Numbered from the stretch's first letter, positions 7,731 to 16,770 are shown. The stretch is 51,379 nucleotides of DNA from GCA-2786165 sp964625775 (GCA_964625775.1 CAZVEH010000014.1:1-51379); one strand, 5' to 3'. A program made the numbers and translations. Notes: generated from the letters alone by a model not told the origin.

Positions 7731-8285
7731 TTAAACAATAGTGTTGGTGCCATGCGCACCTTCACAGCGACAAGCTGGTGCGGTCACTGTGGTTGTAAAA
7801 CTGGTGAGCGCTAAGCCTCGTACACCTTCATTTGATGTTGCTGTGGTGAAAGTAATAATGACCGCTAAAGTTTGTTTTTGTTGATATGATTTATTGGCAT
7901 ACAGCACGAGAAGCGGCATCGTAGCTTGCCATTGGTTATTTTCGATGGTTTTCAGGGTCGGCGGCAGGAGTGCTACTGCAGACACTGTGTAATTGTTTTT
8001 TTGCACAGCCTCTTTTAATTTAGATGCTTGTAACGCTTTGTTATAATTGATCCAACCTGTGGAAGTAAAATATTTGGCAATCGTTTTTTGTTTGTCTAAA
8101 AAATCAGTGGCAGAAAATGTATAGGCAGCCACAATGGCTTCATTGGCCCATACAGATAATTCAGCGTCATTGGGTGCAGCATAAGCGGGCAGAACCAGTA
8201 GCGTTGAGAGCCATAAGCAGATCCATCTAAGTAATCCATCATGGCTGAGTAGCTTGGAGTGTATTTTTTTTGAATCATAGTCCAT
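7731..8285 (-). CDS. IcmL/DotI-family protein with a signal peptide (type IVB secretion paralogue)
   Basis: A 184-residue protein. An N-terminal hydrophobic segment (about residues 19-34) ends in AYA, suggesting Sec export with cleavage after residue 36 or 37. The rest matches the periplasmic domain of IcmL/DotI: WANEAIVAAYTFSATDF, the AKYFTSTGWINY segment and the QATMPLLVLYANKS strand parallel the conserved regions of Legionella IcmL. True IcmL/DotI keeps its membrane anchor in the Dot/Icm inner-membrane complex; here the anchor looks like a cleavable signal, so this is probably a paralogue. GAGG six bases before the ATG at 8285 favours this start over the upstream GTG at 8303. It heads the gcv operon. 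Confidence 0.85.
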   Translation of the reverse strand: MDYDSKKIHSKLLSHDGLLRWICLWLSTLLVLPAYAAPNDAELSVWANEAIVAAYTFSATDFLDKQKTIAKYFTSTGWINYNKALQASKLKEAVQKNNYTVSAVALLPPTLKTIENNQWQATMPLLVLYANKSYQQKQTLAVIITFTTATSNEGVRGLALTSFTTTVTAPACRCEGAHGTNTIV

Positions 8286-8364
8286 AACGATCCTCTTGGG
8301 CACGCCCTTGTTTGGTTTTTATGGTAACATGAGCAACAGTACCGTTCAAACTAGAATTTTTTAA
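8286..8364. promoter_or_regulatory. divergent promoter region between gcv operon and ABC transporter
   Basis: Only 79 bases separate the start of the icmL-like gene (minus strand) from the start of the ABC permease gene (plus strand). Promoters for both units must lie here or within the neighbouring 5' coding ends. The space is too short for a tandem glycine riboswitch. I cannot assign -35/-10 boxes with confidence. Confidence 0.5.
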
Positions 8365-10101
8365 ATGATTCAAAATCGTGTGTATGACAAATTAGGCCAT
8401 ATGGGTCGGTTGTTCAACCGATGGGACTTGCTTTTATTTATTTTAATTTTGGCTATTTTTTTCTTTTTAGGATGGACCAGTGAACAAATGGGACGTCCCT
8501 ACGAATTAGGCAAGCCTTTACCTATTTCACTGGCACCCATTCATTTGCCAGGATATGCCCTACGTACGGTATTACGTTTATTTATTGCCTTATTATTATC
8601 GGTTCTATTTTCGTTTGTGGTGGGGACATTGGCTGCAAAAAATCGTCGTGCAGAACAGATTATTATTCCAGCGATTGATATTTTACAAGCAGTGCCTGTA
8701 TTGAGTTTTTTAGCCATTACGGTGATCGGATTTATTCGATTATTTCCCGGTAGTATGCTTGGGCCGGAATGCGCATCTATTTTTGCGGTATTCGTGTCGC
8801 AAGTTTGGAATATTATTTTTAGTTTTTATCACTCATTGAAAACAGTGCCTGCTGATTTGCGCGAAGTGGGGGCGATGTATCAACTATCTGCTTGGCAATT
8901 TTTTTGGAAAGTTGAAGTGCCTTGCTCGATGTCTTCCTTGTTATGGAACATGATGGTATCGATGTCAGCGAGCTGGTTTTTTGTGGTGCTGTCTGAAGCA
9001 ATTGTAGTAGGTCATCAAGACATTCGTTTGCCAGGGATTGGGTCTTATATTGCTTTGGCGATTGAGCAACATAATGTTCATGCGCTGATTTATGCGATGA
9101 TCACCATGCTGGTCGTGATTTTTTTGTATGATCAAATTTTATTTCGACCTCTGATCACTTGGTCAGAACGCTTTAAGATAGAGCAATCAGCCCATGAAGA
9201 AGAGTACCAATCTTGGTTAGTGGATTTACTGCGCTTGAGTCCCATGATGAAACGTATCGAGCACGGTGCGCAAGAGGTTAAAGATCGCTTCATTAATAGT
9301 GCTTTGATGCGCCGTGGATCTTTGAGTCTCCCTAAAGAGCAAAGTCAACGTCGTCCGAAACATTTAGATTGGATTTGGTCTTTTTTGGTACTCTTAAGCA
9401 TTGCTGTTGCTGGGTATAGTTTGTTCACCTATATCTTAAAAACATTGAGTGGATATGAAATTTTTCACGTATTTCTATTAGGGGCTGCCACTGGCGCACG
9501 TGTCATTATTTTGATTATTGTGAGTTCTTTGATTTGGATTCCAGTCGGTGTTTGGATTGGTCAACGCCCTTATTGGACACAAAAAATGCAGCCTATTATT
9601 CAGTTTGTTGCTGCATTCCCAGCAAATTTATTTTATCCCTTGGTGGTGATAGCTATTGTACGTTTTGATTTGAATGTGGAAATTTGGATAACGCCCTTGA
9701 TGATTTTGGGAACGCAATGGTACATTTTGTTTAATGTGATCGCGGGTGCCTCGTTGATTCCACGGGATTTATGCTTGGCGGTCGATAATTTTGGCGTCAC
9801 AGGATGGCAATGGTGGCGGCGTTTGGCATTACCAGGGATTTTTCCTTTTTACATCACGGGCGCTATTACCGCGGCAGGTGGTGCGTGGAATGCGAGTATT
9901 GTTGCCGAAGCAGTAAGTTGGGGTTCGACCCGATTACAAGCTACTGGGTTGGGTGAGTACATTCAATCAAATGCTATTTTAGGTGATTTTCCTAAAATTG
10001 CGCTTGGTACAGCAATGATGTGTTCGTACGTATTGTTATTTAATTACCTTATTTGGCGGCCATTATATCGACTGGCTCAAGACCGTTACAATTATCATTG
10101 A
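8365..10101 (+). CDS. ABC importer permease with two fused BPD domains (NitT/TauT type)
   Basis: A 578-residue membrane protein made of two consecutive binding-protein-dependent permease domains (about residues 20-260 and 335-570). Each carries the cytoplasmic EAA-type loop: REVGAMYQLSAWQFFWKVEVP near 167 and LAVDNFGVTGWQWWRRLALPG near 470. The family (SsuC/TauC/NrtB-like) imports anions such as sulfonates, nitrate or related compounds. A single protein with both halves is a known variant. The ATPase gene follows after 6 bp. No periplasmic substrate-binding protein is encoded in the window, so the substrate stays unknown. The ribosome-binding site is weak. Confidence 0.9.
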   Translation: MIQNRVYDKLGHMGRLFNRWDLLLFILILAIFFFLGWTSEQMGRPYELGKPLPISLAPIHLPGYALRTVLRLFIALLLSVLFSFVVGTLAAKNRRAEQIIIPAIDILQAVPVLSFLAITVIGFIRLFPGSMLGPECASIFAVFVSQVWNIIFSFYHSLKTVPADLREVGAMYQLSAWQFFWKVEVPCSMSSLLWNMMVSMSASWFFVVLSEAIVVGHQDIRLPGIGSYIALAIEQHNVHALIYAMITMLVVIFLYDQILFRPLITWSERFKIEQSAHEEEYQSWLVDLLRLSPMMKRIEHGAQEVKDRFINSALMRRGSLSLPKEQSQRRPKHLDWIWSFLVLLSIAVAGYSLFTYILKTLSGYEIFHVFLLGAATGARVIILIIVSSLIWIPVGVWIGQRPYWTQKMQPIIQFVAAFPANLFYPLVVIAIVRFDLNVEIWITPLMILGTQWYILFNVIAGASLIPRDLCLAVDNFGVTGWQWWRRLALPGIFPFYITGAITAAGGAWNASIVAEAVSWGSTRLQATGLGEYIQSNAILGDFPKIALGTAMMCSYVLLFNYLIWRPLYRLAQDRYNYH

Positions 10102-10107
10102 GGATGT

Positions 10108-11421
10108 ATGTCAGAAACTATTTTGTCGGTTGAACATTTACGCAAAACCTATAAAAAAACCGCTTCACAAGATTTGTTGGTGCTTGATGATGTGAATTTT
10201 AAATTAAAAAAAGGTGAGATTGTTGCGTTATTGGGTAAATCGGGTTCTGGAAAATCGACGTTATTGCGAATCATTGCTGGATTGATCGCGCCGACCAGTG
10301 GTCGCGTGGTGTATCGTAATCAACCAGTCTCTCAGCCGGTGCCCGGTATTGCAATGGTGTTTCAATCATTTGCATTACTGCCATGGTTAACCGTATTGGA
10401 AAATGTAGAATTGGGTTTAGAGGCGCAGGGCATTTCCCGTAAGAAACGCCGGGCGCGTGCGATTGAAGCGATTGATACCATTGGCTTGGACGGATTTGAA
10501 TCCGCGTTTCCCAAAGAGCTTTCTGGTGGGATGCGGCAACGGGTCGGTTTTGCGCGTGCTTTGGTGGTTCATCCGGATGTGTTGCTGATGGACGAACCTT
10601 TTTCCGCCCTGGATGTCTTAACCGCAGAAAATTTGAAATCAGACTTATTGGCTTTATGGCAAGAAAAAAAGACCAATACCAATGGGATTTTATTGGTGAC
10701 CCACAATATTGAGGAAGCTGCAATGCTGGCAGATCGTATTGTGATCCTTGGTTCAGATCCTGGCTATATTCGTGCAGATTTACCTGTGACTTTAGCCCAG
10801 CCGCGAGATTCAGAGTCGCCTGAGTTTCGGCAGTTGGTGGATAGAATTTATACGGTGATGATTTCTACATCGGGCGATAAGACTCGATTTGCCGCCCATC
10901 GTGAAAGACAAATTGGGTTAGGATACCGTTTGCCCGATGTAGATCCTTCTGAATTGTCAGGCCTGATTGAAACCATGACGTCTTTCAATGAAAGTATTGA
11001 TTTGCCAGAATTGGCAGATGAATTGATGATGAATGTGGATGATTTGTTTCCTATTTTAGAAACATTAGAAATTTTAGGATTTGCCAATATTGCAGAAGGG
11101 GATATTCAATTAAGTGACCTAGGCAAAGAATTTTCTCAAGCTGATCTGCAGACGCGTAAATTATTATTTGCGCAACGCTTGCTGGAAAAAGTGCCGCTTG
11201 CTCGTTATATTCGGCGTGTTTTAGATGAAAAATCTAGTCATCGCATTTCTGAAGAGCGGTTTTTAACAAAACTAGAAGATTATTTGAGTGAAGATGAAGC
11301 AGAACGCGTCTTGCGTACTATGATTGACTGGGGGCGTTATGCAGAAATTTTTGCTTATGATTTTAAAACTGGATTTTTGAGCTTAGAAAACCCAGGGATT
11401 GCGGCAGATGCGTCTCTATAA
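10108..11421 (+). CDS. ABC importer ATPase with C-terminal AAA-associated domain
   Basis: A 437-residue protein. Residues 1-250 form an ABC ATPase of the nitrate/sulfonate/taurine class: Walker A GKSGSGKST (43-51), signature LSGGMRQRVGFARAL and Walker B VLLMDEPFSALD. Residues 280-430 carry an additional all-helical C-terminal region resembling the AAA-associated C-terminal domain (PF09821 type). This domain is found on a subset of these ATPases and is predicted to be winged-helix-like. The ATG is 6 bp after the permease stop with GAGG as ribosome-binding site. The gene converges with cytochrome c4 and overlaps its end by 6 bp. Confidence 0.92.
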   Translation: MSETILSVEHLRKTYKKTASQDLLVLDDVNFKLKKGEIVALLGKSGSGKSTLLRIIAGLIAPTSGRVVYRNQPVSQPVPGIAMVFQSFALLPWLTVLENVELGLEAQGISRKKRRARAIEAIDTIGLDGFESAFPKELSGGMRQRVGFARALVVHPDVLLMDEPFSALDVLTAENLKSDLLALWQEKKTNTNGILLVTHNIEEAAMLADRIVILGSDPGYIRADLPVTLAQPRDSESPEFRQLVDRIYTVMISTSGDKTRFAAHRERQIGLGYRLPDVDPSELSGLIETMTSFNESIDLPELADELMMNVDDLFPILETLEILGFANIAEGDIQLSDLGKEFSQADLQTRKLLFAQRLLEKVPLARYIRRVLDEKSSHRISEERFLTKLEDYLSEDEAERVLRTMIDWGRYAEIFAYDFKTGFLSLENPGIAADASL

Positions 11422-12030
11422 GGTGCTGAGATAATCTGCCAACGCGCGCATGTCTTCTGTGCTGAGTTTGGCCGATGTGGTTCGCATAATGGCCAGCGGA
11501 TCAGAGGTGCGCACTCCGGTTTTGAATGCTTGCAATTGTTGGATCAGGTACTCGGGTTGTTGGTGGGAAATCACTGGAAAGCCAGCCTGAGCAGCCCCTC
11601 GACCATCCGGACCGTGGCATGCAATACATGCCGGAACATGCTTGCTCAGATCTCCTTGACGATAGAGTCGTTTTCCTAGCGTTACATTTTTTGTGCGAGG
11701 CTGCGCTGTTCCTAACGGCATTTTAGCGTAAAATTCAGCCAAATCTTCCATATCTCGTTCGGTTAATGTGGCAACCATGGGTGACATCATCGGCGCCGGT
11801 CGTGTTTTTCCTTCTTTGTAGTGTTTCAATTGTTGTAAAAGATAAGATGCATGTTGTCCGGCCAAATTTGGCCAAATAGGATTAGTACTGATGCCATTTG
11901 CGCCGTGGCAAGCACTGCATACGATAGATTTTGATTGTCCTGCTGCTGAGCCCTCCCCTGCAGCGGACGCAGCTGGGAAAAAGCTTGGAATAAGACTAAA
12001 AAGCAACAAAAGCAAAGGTCGTGTCATCAT
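11416..12030 (-). CDS. cytochrome c4, di-haem periplasmic electron carrier
   Basis: Two covalent haem motifs are visible, CSACHG and CIACHG, each followed about 50 residues later by a Met-containing axial-ligand region (PMMSPM... and an IMRT-type segment). This is the arrangement of cytochrome c4. The chosen start gives MMTRPLLLLLFSLIPSFFPAASAA, a clear Sec signal peptide. A longer frame to 12090 exists but would bury the signal 20 residues inside. Neither start has a strong ribosome-binding site. The protein probably carries electrons to the terminal oxidase. Divergent pairing with engB is common in gammaproteobacteria. Confidence 0.92.
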   Translation of the reverse strand: MMTRPLLLLLFSLIPSFFPAASAAGEGSAAGQSKSIVCSACHGANGISTNPIWPNLAGQHASYLLQQLKHYKEGKTRPAPMMSPMVATLTERDMEDLAEFYAKMPLGTAQPRTKNVTLGKRLYRQGDLSKHVPACIACHGPDGRGAAQAGFPVISHQQPEYLIQQLQAFKTGVRTSDPLAIMRTTSAKLSTEDMRALADYLSTL

Positions 12031-12165
12031 GCTATGATTCGCAGAGATTGTTACAAAAGGTGCATGGGTTCTCAACATGGTCTGGATCATATCATCAAAA
12101 TGCTATGATGCAAAACTTGCACACTTAAGCGGCTCGAGATACTATGCGCGTTCATCAACGAATCT

Positions 12166-12792
12166 ATGTGGTATATGTTAAATCCCTATACACATGCAGA
12201 ATTTTTAAAAAGCGCAGCGCGCGTCGATCAACTGCCGACTGATCGCGGGTATGAAGTGGCTTTTGCTGGGCGGTCGAATGCCGGGAAGTCTAGTGCTTTG
12301 AATAGTTTAACAAGCAATCGACGTTTGGCGCGTACGTCAAAAACACCTGGGCGCACGCAGCTGATCAATTTATTTACCGTACAGGATGAAGAACATCGAC
12401 TGGTTGATTTGCCTGGATACGGCTATGCCAAGGTGGCTTTACAAACGAAAAAAGATTGGCAAGAAAATTTAGCGCATTATTTGGAAGTGCGCGAAAGTTT
12501 GCGTGGTCTGATCATATTGATGGATTGCCGTCATCCTCTTAAAGATTCAGATCAAATGTTGATCAAATGGGCGCTCGAGCGCGGATTACCTATTCATGCC
12601 ATATTGACCAAAGCTGATAAATTAAGCCGCGGTCAAATGCAGCAAACGTTGCAGCACGTCAAACAATTTTTAAATCGACTTCCATTGAGCCAGGAAGAGT
12701 ATCCACACCCAACCGTTCAAGCGTTTTCGACTTTAAAAAAGCAAGGGATCGAGGAATTGATCACGGTATTGAATACTTGGTTTGAGTGGTAA
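12166..12792 (+). CDS. engB: ribosome-biogenesis GTP-binding protein EngB/YihA
   Basis: A 208-residue small GTPase with G1 GRSNAGKSS (about 36-44), the TSKTPGRTQ switch I, G3 DLPGYGYAK (about 86-94) and G4 TKAD (about 148-151). It acts in assembly of the large ribosomal subunit. A second in-frame ATG three codons later (12175) is an alternative start and fits other EngB N-termini (MLNPY...). It is divergent from the cytochrome c4 gene, and the next gene begins just past its stop. Confidence 0.97.
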   Translation: MWYMLNPYTHAEFLKSAARVDQLPTDRGYEVAFAGRSNAGKSSALNSLTSNRRLARTSKTPGRTQLINLFTVQDEEHRLVDLPGYGYAKVALQTKKDWQENLAHYLEVRESLRGLIILMDCRHPLKDSDQMLIKWALERGLPIHAILTKADKLSRGQMQQTLQHVKQFLNRLPLSQEEYPHPTVQAFSTLKKQGIEELITVLNTWFEW

Positions 12793-12794
12793 GC

Positions 12795-13250
12795 ATGTTG
12801 CATATTGCCCTGTATCAACCAGAAATTCCGCCCAATACCGGTAATATCATGCGTTTGTGTGCCAACACGGGTGCGGGTTTGCATTTGATTCATCCCTTAG
12901 GGTTTGTTTTGGATGATAAACGGATGCGTCGGGCTGGATTAGATTATCAGCATTTAGCGTCTGTGGCACAATACGATCATCAAGATTCTTTTTTTTCCCA
13001 ACATCAGCAGCGCCGGATTTTTTGTTGCTCCACCAAAGCCACGCAAAGCTATGATGAGGTCGAATATCAGCAAGAAGATATGTTCTTATTTGGTCCAGAA
13101 ACACGTGGGTTGCCTCAGGATTTATTAGAGAGATATCCCGCGATTCGAATTCCCATGTGCGCTGCAAGTCGCAGTTTGAATTTGTCTAATTCAGTTGCGA
13201 TTATTTTATACGAAGCATGGCGTCAATTAAGGTTTGCAGGCGCCCTCTGA
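12795..13250 (+). CDS. trmL: tRNA (cytidine/uridine(34)-2'-O)-methyltransferase
   Basis: A 151-residue SPOUT methyltransferase. It has the N-terminal IALYQPEIPPNTGNIMRLCANTG motif and FGPETRGLPQ (about 98-107), and ends with the knot-forming IPMCAASRSLNLSNSVAI segment with its conserved SLNLSN stretch. It 2'-O-methylates the wobble base of tRNA-Leu isoacceptors. The chosen ATG follows the engB stop by two bases; an ATG at 12786 would overlap engB. The 3' end overlaps the convergent mmsB gene by 24 bp. Confidence 0.95.
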   Translation: MLHIALYQPEIPPNTGNIMRLCANTGAGLHLIHPLGFVLDDKRMRRAGLDYQHLASVAQYDHQDSFFSQHQQRRIFCCSTKATQSYDEVEYQQEDMFLFGPETRGLPQDLLERYPAIRIPMCAASRSLNLSNSVAIILYEAWRQLRFAGAL

Positions 13251-14126
13251 AATGTGTTTGATGATGGCAGAAAAATCCAAATCACCTAAACCTGCTTCTT
13301 TTGCTGTTTGGAAAAGCTCTGTGGCCAAATGCGCGATGGGTGTTGTGACGCCACTATGCGCTGCAGCTTCTTGGCTGAGATGTAAGTCTTTCAGCATCAT
13401 GGACAGAGAAAATCCTGGCTGATAGTCTCGGTCAGCCGGCATATTGTCCAATACATTTGGCACAGGCACGTAGCGATCCATGACCCAGCATTGACCCGAA
13501 GCATGTGTGACCACTTCATGAAGTTTTTTAGGTTCTAAGCCCAGCTGTTTGGCCAAGATAAATCCTTCTGCCACAGCAATCATTGAAATGCCTAAAATCA
13601 TGTTATTGCACATCTTTGCTGCTTGGCCACTGCCGGCATGACCGGTGAGAATAATTTGCTTGCCCATTGCACTGAGGATAGGGCTGGCGGCTGCGCATGC
13701 TGCGGCAGTGCCTCCCAGCATGAAGGTCAGGCTGGCAGCCACAGCGCCGGCTACTCCGCCAGAAACAGGGGCATCGACTGCAATCATGTTGTGTGCTTCC
13801 GCCCTATGTTGTAGCTCAATGGCAGTAGGGACATCAATCGTAGAACAATCGATATGTAGGGTGTGTGGTAAGGCATGAGCATAAAGCCCTTGTTGACCAT
13901 AGCATACGGATGTGACCTGTTGTCCCGTTTGTAGCATGGTGATGAGAATATCTTGATGGCTCGCAAGTGTGGCGAGATCAGCGGCAATAGATCCACCTGC
14001 TTGGGTGAAAGCGGCTTTTGCCGTTTCTTGTAAATCGAACCCAGTGACGTGGTGACCTGCTTTTACAAGGTTGATTGCCATAGGTAAACCCATATGCCCC
14101 AATCCTACAAAACCGATATGTGCCAT
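13227..14126 (-). CDS. mmsB: 3-hydroxyisobutyrate dehydrogenase
   Basis: A 299-residue NAD-dependent dehydrogenase of valine catabolism that oxidises 3-hydroxyisobutyrate to methylmalonate semialdehyde. It has the Rossmann motif GFVGLGHMGLPMA at the N-terminus, the DAPVSGG substrate loop and the catalytic lysine in GSGQAAKMCNNM. GGAG lies five bases before the ATG at 14126; an earlier ATG at 14138 is less well placed. It follows mmsA on the same strand with a palindromic repeat between them, and together they form the lower valine pathway. Confidence 0.95.
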   Translation of the reverse strand: MAHIGFVGLGHMGLPMAINLVKAGHHVTGFDLQETAKAAFTQAGGSIAADLATLASHQDILITMLQTGQQVTSVCYGQQGLYAHALPHTLHIDCSTIDVPTAIELQHRAEAHNMIAVDAPVSGGVAGAVAASLTFMLGGTAAACAAASPILSAMGKQIILTGHAGSGQAAKMCNNMILGISMIAVAEGFILAKQLGLEPKKLHEVVTHASGQCWVMDRYVPVPNVLDNMPADRDYQPGFSLSMMLKDLHLSQEAAAHSGVTTPIAHLATELFQTAKEAGLGDLDFSAIIKHISEGACKP

Positions 14127-14151
14127 GATGATCTCCATCCTATTAAATGAC

Positions 14152-14207
14152 CGTCATCCTGAGTGCCGAGAAGGATAACGAGATCTCTCGCTGTGCTCGA
14201 GATGAGG
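14152..14207. repeat. REP-like palindromic intergenic repeat
   Basis: CGTCATCCTGAG (14152-14163) begins an imperfect palindrome that closes around CTCGCTGTGCTCGAGATGAGG (to about 14207). It resembles the half element at 12-45. It lies in the 92-base gap between mmsA and mmsB. Several mismatches between the arms suggest an old, decaying copy. Confidence 0.6.
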
Positions 14208-14218
14208 TACGTGCGCCG

Positions 14219-15718
14219 TTAGCCATTTTCAGGCATCACAAAGCTAGACTGTTCGTTGGTTTGCATCAACCATTTTGTTGTAATCGTTTTCGATTTTGTA
14301 TAAAAATGAATGCTTTCTGTACCATGCATGACTGTATCGCCGAATGCGGAGCGTTTCCAACCACCAAAAGGATGATTGGCAATGGGTACTGGGATGGGCA
14401 CATTGATACCGACCATGCCGACTTGGATGGTATGGGCGTAATGTCGTGCATGATATCCATTTTGGGTAAAAATCGCTGTACCATTGCCGTATTGATTGCG
14501 ATTGATCAGTGCAATGGCTTCGTCCAGATTGTTCACCCTTACAATCACTAAGACAGGCCCAAACAATTCATCCTGATAAATGGACATGTGTTCGGTGACG
14601 TGATCAAACAAACAAGGCCCCATGAAAAAACCATTTGGGTATTGTTCGTGCATGAACTGGCGACCATCTATTAATAAGTGCGCACCTTCGGTGACGCCTT
14701 GAGACACAGCCTTTTGTACGCGTTGACGGTGAGTCTGGCTGATCAAAGGACCCAGATCAACCCCGGGTTCGTGCCCTGCTCCAATCTTGATAGCGTGAAT
14801 AGCGGGTTTTAATTCAGACAAAAGGTGTTGTGCGGTATCCTCTCCCACAGCGACCACCACTGAAATGGCCATGCAGCGTTCACCAGCAGAACCAAAAGCT
14901 GCACCACAGAGCGCCTGCGCTGCCAGGGCCATATTCGCATCTGGCATGATCACCGCATGATTCTTGGCGCCTCCAAAAGTATGTGCACGTTTACCAGCAG
15001 CTGTGGCGTTGCGATAAATGGCCTCGGCGACCGGTGTTGAAGCAACTGCAGTCAAAGCTACGATATCGGGATGAACCAAAAGATGGTCCACCGTAGATTT
15101 GTCTCCTTGTACGCAGTTGACTACCCCAGGAGGCAGACCGGCTTCCTGTAATAATTCTAACAAGCGCACACTGGCCGATGGATCTTGTTCAGAAGGTTTG
15201 AGGATAAAGGTATTGCCACACGCAATAGCCGGAATCATCATCCAGGTAGGGACCATGACTGGAAAATTAAAAGGAGATATCCCTGCACAAACGCCAATGG
15301 GTTGGCGAAACGTATGACAATCGATGTGATGCGATACGTTTGCAGAAAAAGTACCCTGTAATTGCGTGATGAGTCCACAGTGAAATTCGATCAATTCAAG
15401 GGCGCGAGCAATAGAGCCTTTTGCATCTTCAATGGTTTTGCCTTGTTCTTGATTGACCAGCTTTGCCAGATCAAGCTGATTTTTTTCTAGGAGATTGCGA
15501 AACTGAAATAAAATGTGCGCGCGTTTGGTTGCAGTGGTATCTGCCCATGCGGGCCAAGCTTTTTTTGCTGCTGCAACTGCTTGATCACAGAGCGTTTGGT
15601 CGGCCATGGGCACCTGCGCGATGACATCACCAGTGGCGGGATTGTAGATGTCTTTATGAGGCAGGGTGTTGCTCATGACGTGGTGACCAGCAATGAAATG
15701 GGGTACGGTATACGTCAT
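14219..15718 (-). CDS. mmsA: methylmalonate-semialdehyde dehydrogenase (CoA-acylating)
   Basis: A 499-residue aldehyde dehydrogenase of the MMSDH class. It converts methylmalonate semialdehyde to propionyl-CoA. The N-terminal HFIAGHHV, the PFNFPVMVPTWM segment, the FGGAKNHAVIMPDA motif and the catalytic cysteine in GSAGERCMA are diagnostic. GGGAG lies six bases before the ATG at 15718, which is preferred over the ATG at 15724 that directly abuts the same site. It lies 10 bp after dapB on the same strand. Confidence 0.96.
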   Translation of the reverse strand: MTYTVPHFIAGHHVMSNTLPHKDIYNPATGDVIAQVPMADQTLCDQAVAAAKKAWPAWADTTATKRAHILFQFRNLLEKNQLDLAKLVNQEQGKTIEDAKGSIARALELIEFHCGLITQLQGTFSANVSHHIDCHTFRQPIGVCAGISPFNFPVMVPTWMMIPAIACGNTFILKPSEQDPSASVRLLELLQEAGLPPGVVNCVQGDKSTVDHLLVHPDIVALTAVASTPVAEAIYRNATAAGKRAHTFGGAKNHAVIMPDANMALAAQALCGAAFGSAGERCMAISVVVAVGEDTAQHLLSELKPAIHAIKIGAGHEPGVDLGPLISQTHRQRVQKAVSQGVTEGAHLLIDGRQFMHEQYPNGFFMGPCLFDHVTEHMSIYQDELFGPVLVIVRVNNLDEAIALINRNQYGNGTAIFTQNGYHARHYAHTIQVGMVGINVPIPVPIANHPFGGWKRSAFGDTVMHGTESIHFYTKSKTITTKWLMQTNEQSSFVMPENG

Positions 15719-15728
15719 GCTCATCTCC

Positions 15729-16466
15729 CTAGAGGTCTATCAATTGTTCTAATCCATAGTACAGTGTTTTCAGTTGTTGCACGTGTTGACATGCGAGAAT
15801 GAGACCAGGCATAAAAGAATGACGATCGATGCTTTCATGGGCAATGGTCAATGTTTCTCCTGTGTTGCCAAAAATCACATGTTGTTTTGCCAACACCCCA
15901 GGTAAGCGCAAAGAATGAATATTGATGTCTCGATATACAGCACCACGAGCGCCAGGATGTGAGGTTTTATGCTCAAGTTGCTGTTTGGGGTGGACTCTAG
16001 CGGCAGCAATGACGTCAGCTGTTTTGAGGGCTGTTCCCGAAGGCGAGTCTAATTTTTGTGGGTGATGGGTCTCAACGATTTCAACTTCGGAGAGAAACCG
16101 GGCACTGATTTTGGCGAAATGCATCATTAGGATTGCGCCTATGGAAAAATTAGGAACAATAATACCACCCAGTTGCTGATCTTGGCATTGCTGCTGTAAC
16201 ATTTGGATTTGTATATCTTGTAACCCTGACGTACCAATGATCGGGTGAGCGTGATGCTGGATAATAGTTTGGGTATTGTCATATACACAATCAGCACGGG
16301 TCAGATCAATCACAATTTTCGCTTTGGTGTGTGCAATCATTTTGCCCAAATCATCTTGTCGCCCTAAAGCGCCTACTAATTCAAAGTCTGGGTGATTGCG
16401 GATGGTTTGGCAAGCCAGAGCCCCCATTTTTCCTAAAGCGCCATTTACGATTACTGTGGTGGTCAT
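15729..16466 (-). CDS. dapB: 4-hydroxy-tetrahydrodipicolinate reductase
   Basis: A 245-residue enzyme of lysine and diaminopimelate synthesis. It has the N-terminal NAD(P)-binding motif VNGALGKMG, the IIGTSGL segment, PNFSIGAILM and the catalytic ETHHPQKLDSPSGTAL motif with its His and Lys. The length is slightly short of the usual 265-270 residues but complete. Its start overlaps the stop of the YqaE-like gene by 4 bp. Confidence 0.96.
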   Translation of the reverse strand: MTTTVIVNGALGKMGALACQTIRNHPDFELVGALGRQDDLGKMIAHTKAKIVIDLTRADCVYDNTQTIIQHHAHPIIGTSGLQDIQIQMLQQQCQDQQLGGIIVPNFSIGAILMMHFAKISARFLSEVEIVETHHPQKLDSPSGTALKTADVIAAARVHPKQQLEHKTSHPGARGAVYRDINIHSLRLPGVLAKQHVIFGNTGETLTIAHESIDRHSFMPGLILACQHVQQLKTLYYGLEQLIDL

Positions 16467-16729
16467 TTTGGTGGTTGGCTCGGTTGAGGTTTGGGCTGAC
16501 TAGGGGGGGGCGTTGTAGTGCCCGCTGGTTGTTTGGGATGCAAGATTCTCCAAGCCCATACAACAGCAGGAATCCAGCCGATCAAAGTTGCTTGCATCAG
16601 CAGTGCGGCAATGCCTCCAAGAGGGTTATCATCCGCAAAAATAATGATCCATGGAAAAAAAATTGCAACCAATGAGAGTAATACTTGTTTAATTTTGATG
16701 ATATACTCCTGCTTTTTTAGTTGTAACAT
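16463..16729 (-). CDS. YqaE/Pmp3-family small membrane protein
   Basis: An 88-residue protein with two transmembrane helices: VLLSLVAIFFPWIIIFA and ALLMQATLIGWIPAVVWAW. The helix-loop-helix with a Pro in helix one and a Gly-Trp-Ile-Pro turn in helix two matches the YqaE/Pmp3 proteolipid family, linked in yeast to membrane potential and salt stress. A Pro/Gln/Thr-rich tail of about 25 residues follows, which is longer than usual. The start is uncertain. The ATG at 16729 lacks a good ribosome-binding site, a longer frame reaches 16807, and an AGGAG at about residue 8 could serve a non-ATG start. It overlaps dapB by 4 bp. Confidence 0.75.
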   Translation of the reverse strand: MLQLKKQEYIIKIKQVLLSLVAIFFPWIIIFADDNPLGGIAALLMQATLIGWIPAVVWAWRILHPKQPAGTTTPPPSQPKPQPSQPPK

Positions 16730-16770
16730 AGATATTAGATAATCTTTTTTAATTACACAAGGATTTCTGT

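Noticed and set aside
7721..8364. Glycine riboswitch in front of the gcv genes
   Set aside because: Only 10 bases separate the icmL-like gene from gcvT and 79 bases precede the operon; neither is enough for the aptamer.
10271..10723. 150-codon minus-strand frame inside the ABC ATPase gene
   Set aside because: It is the antisense shadow of conserved Walker A/signature/Walker B coding sequence.
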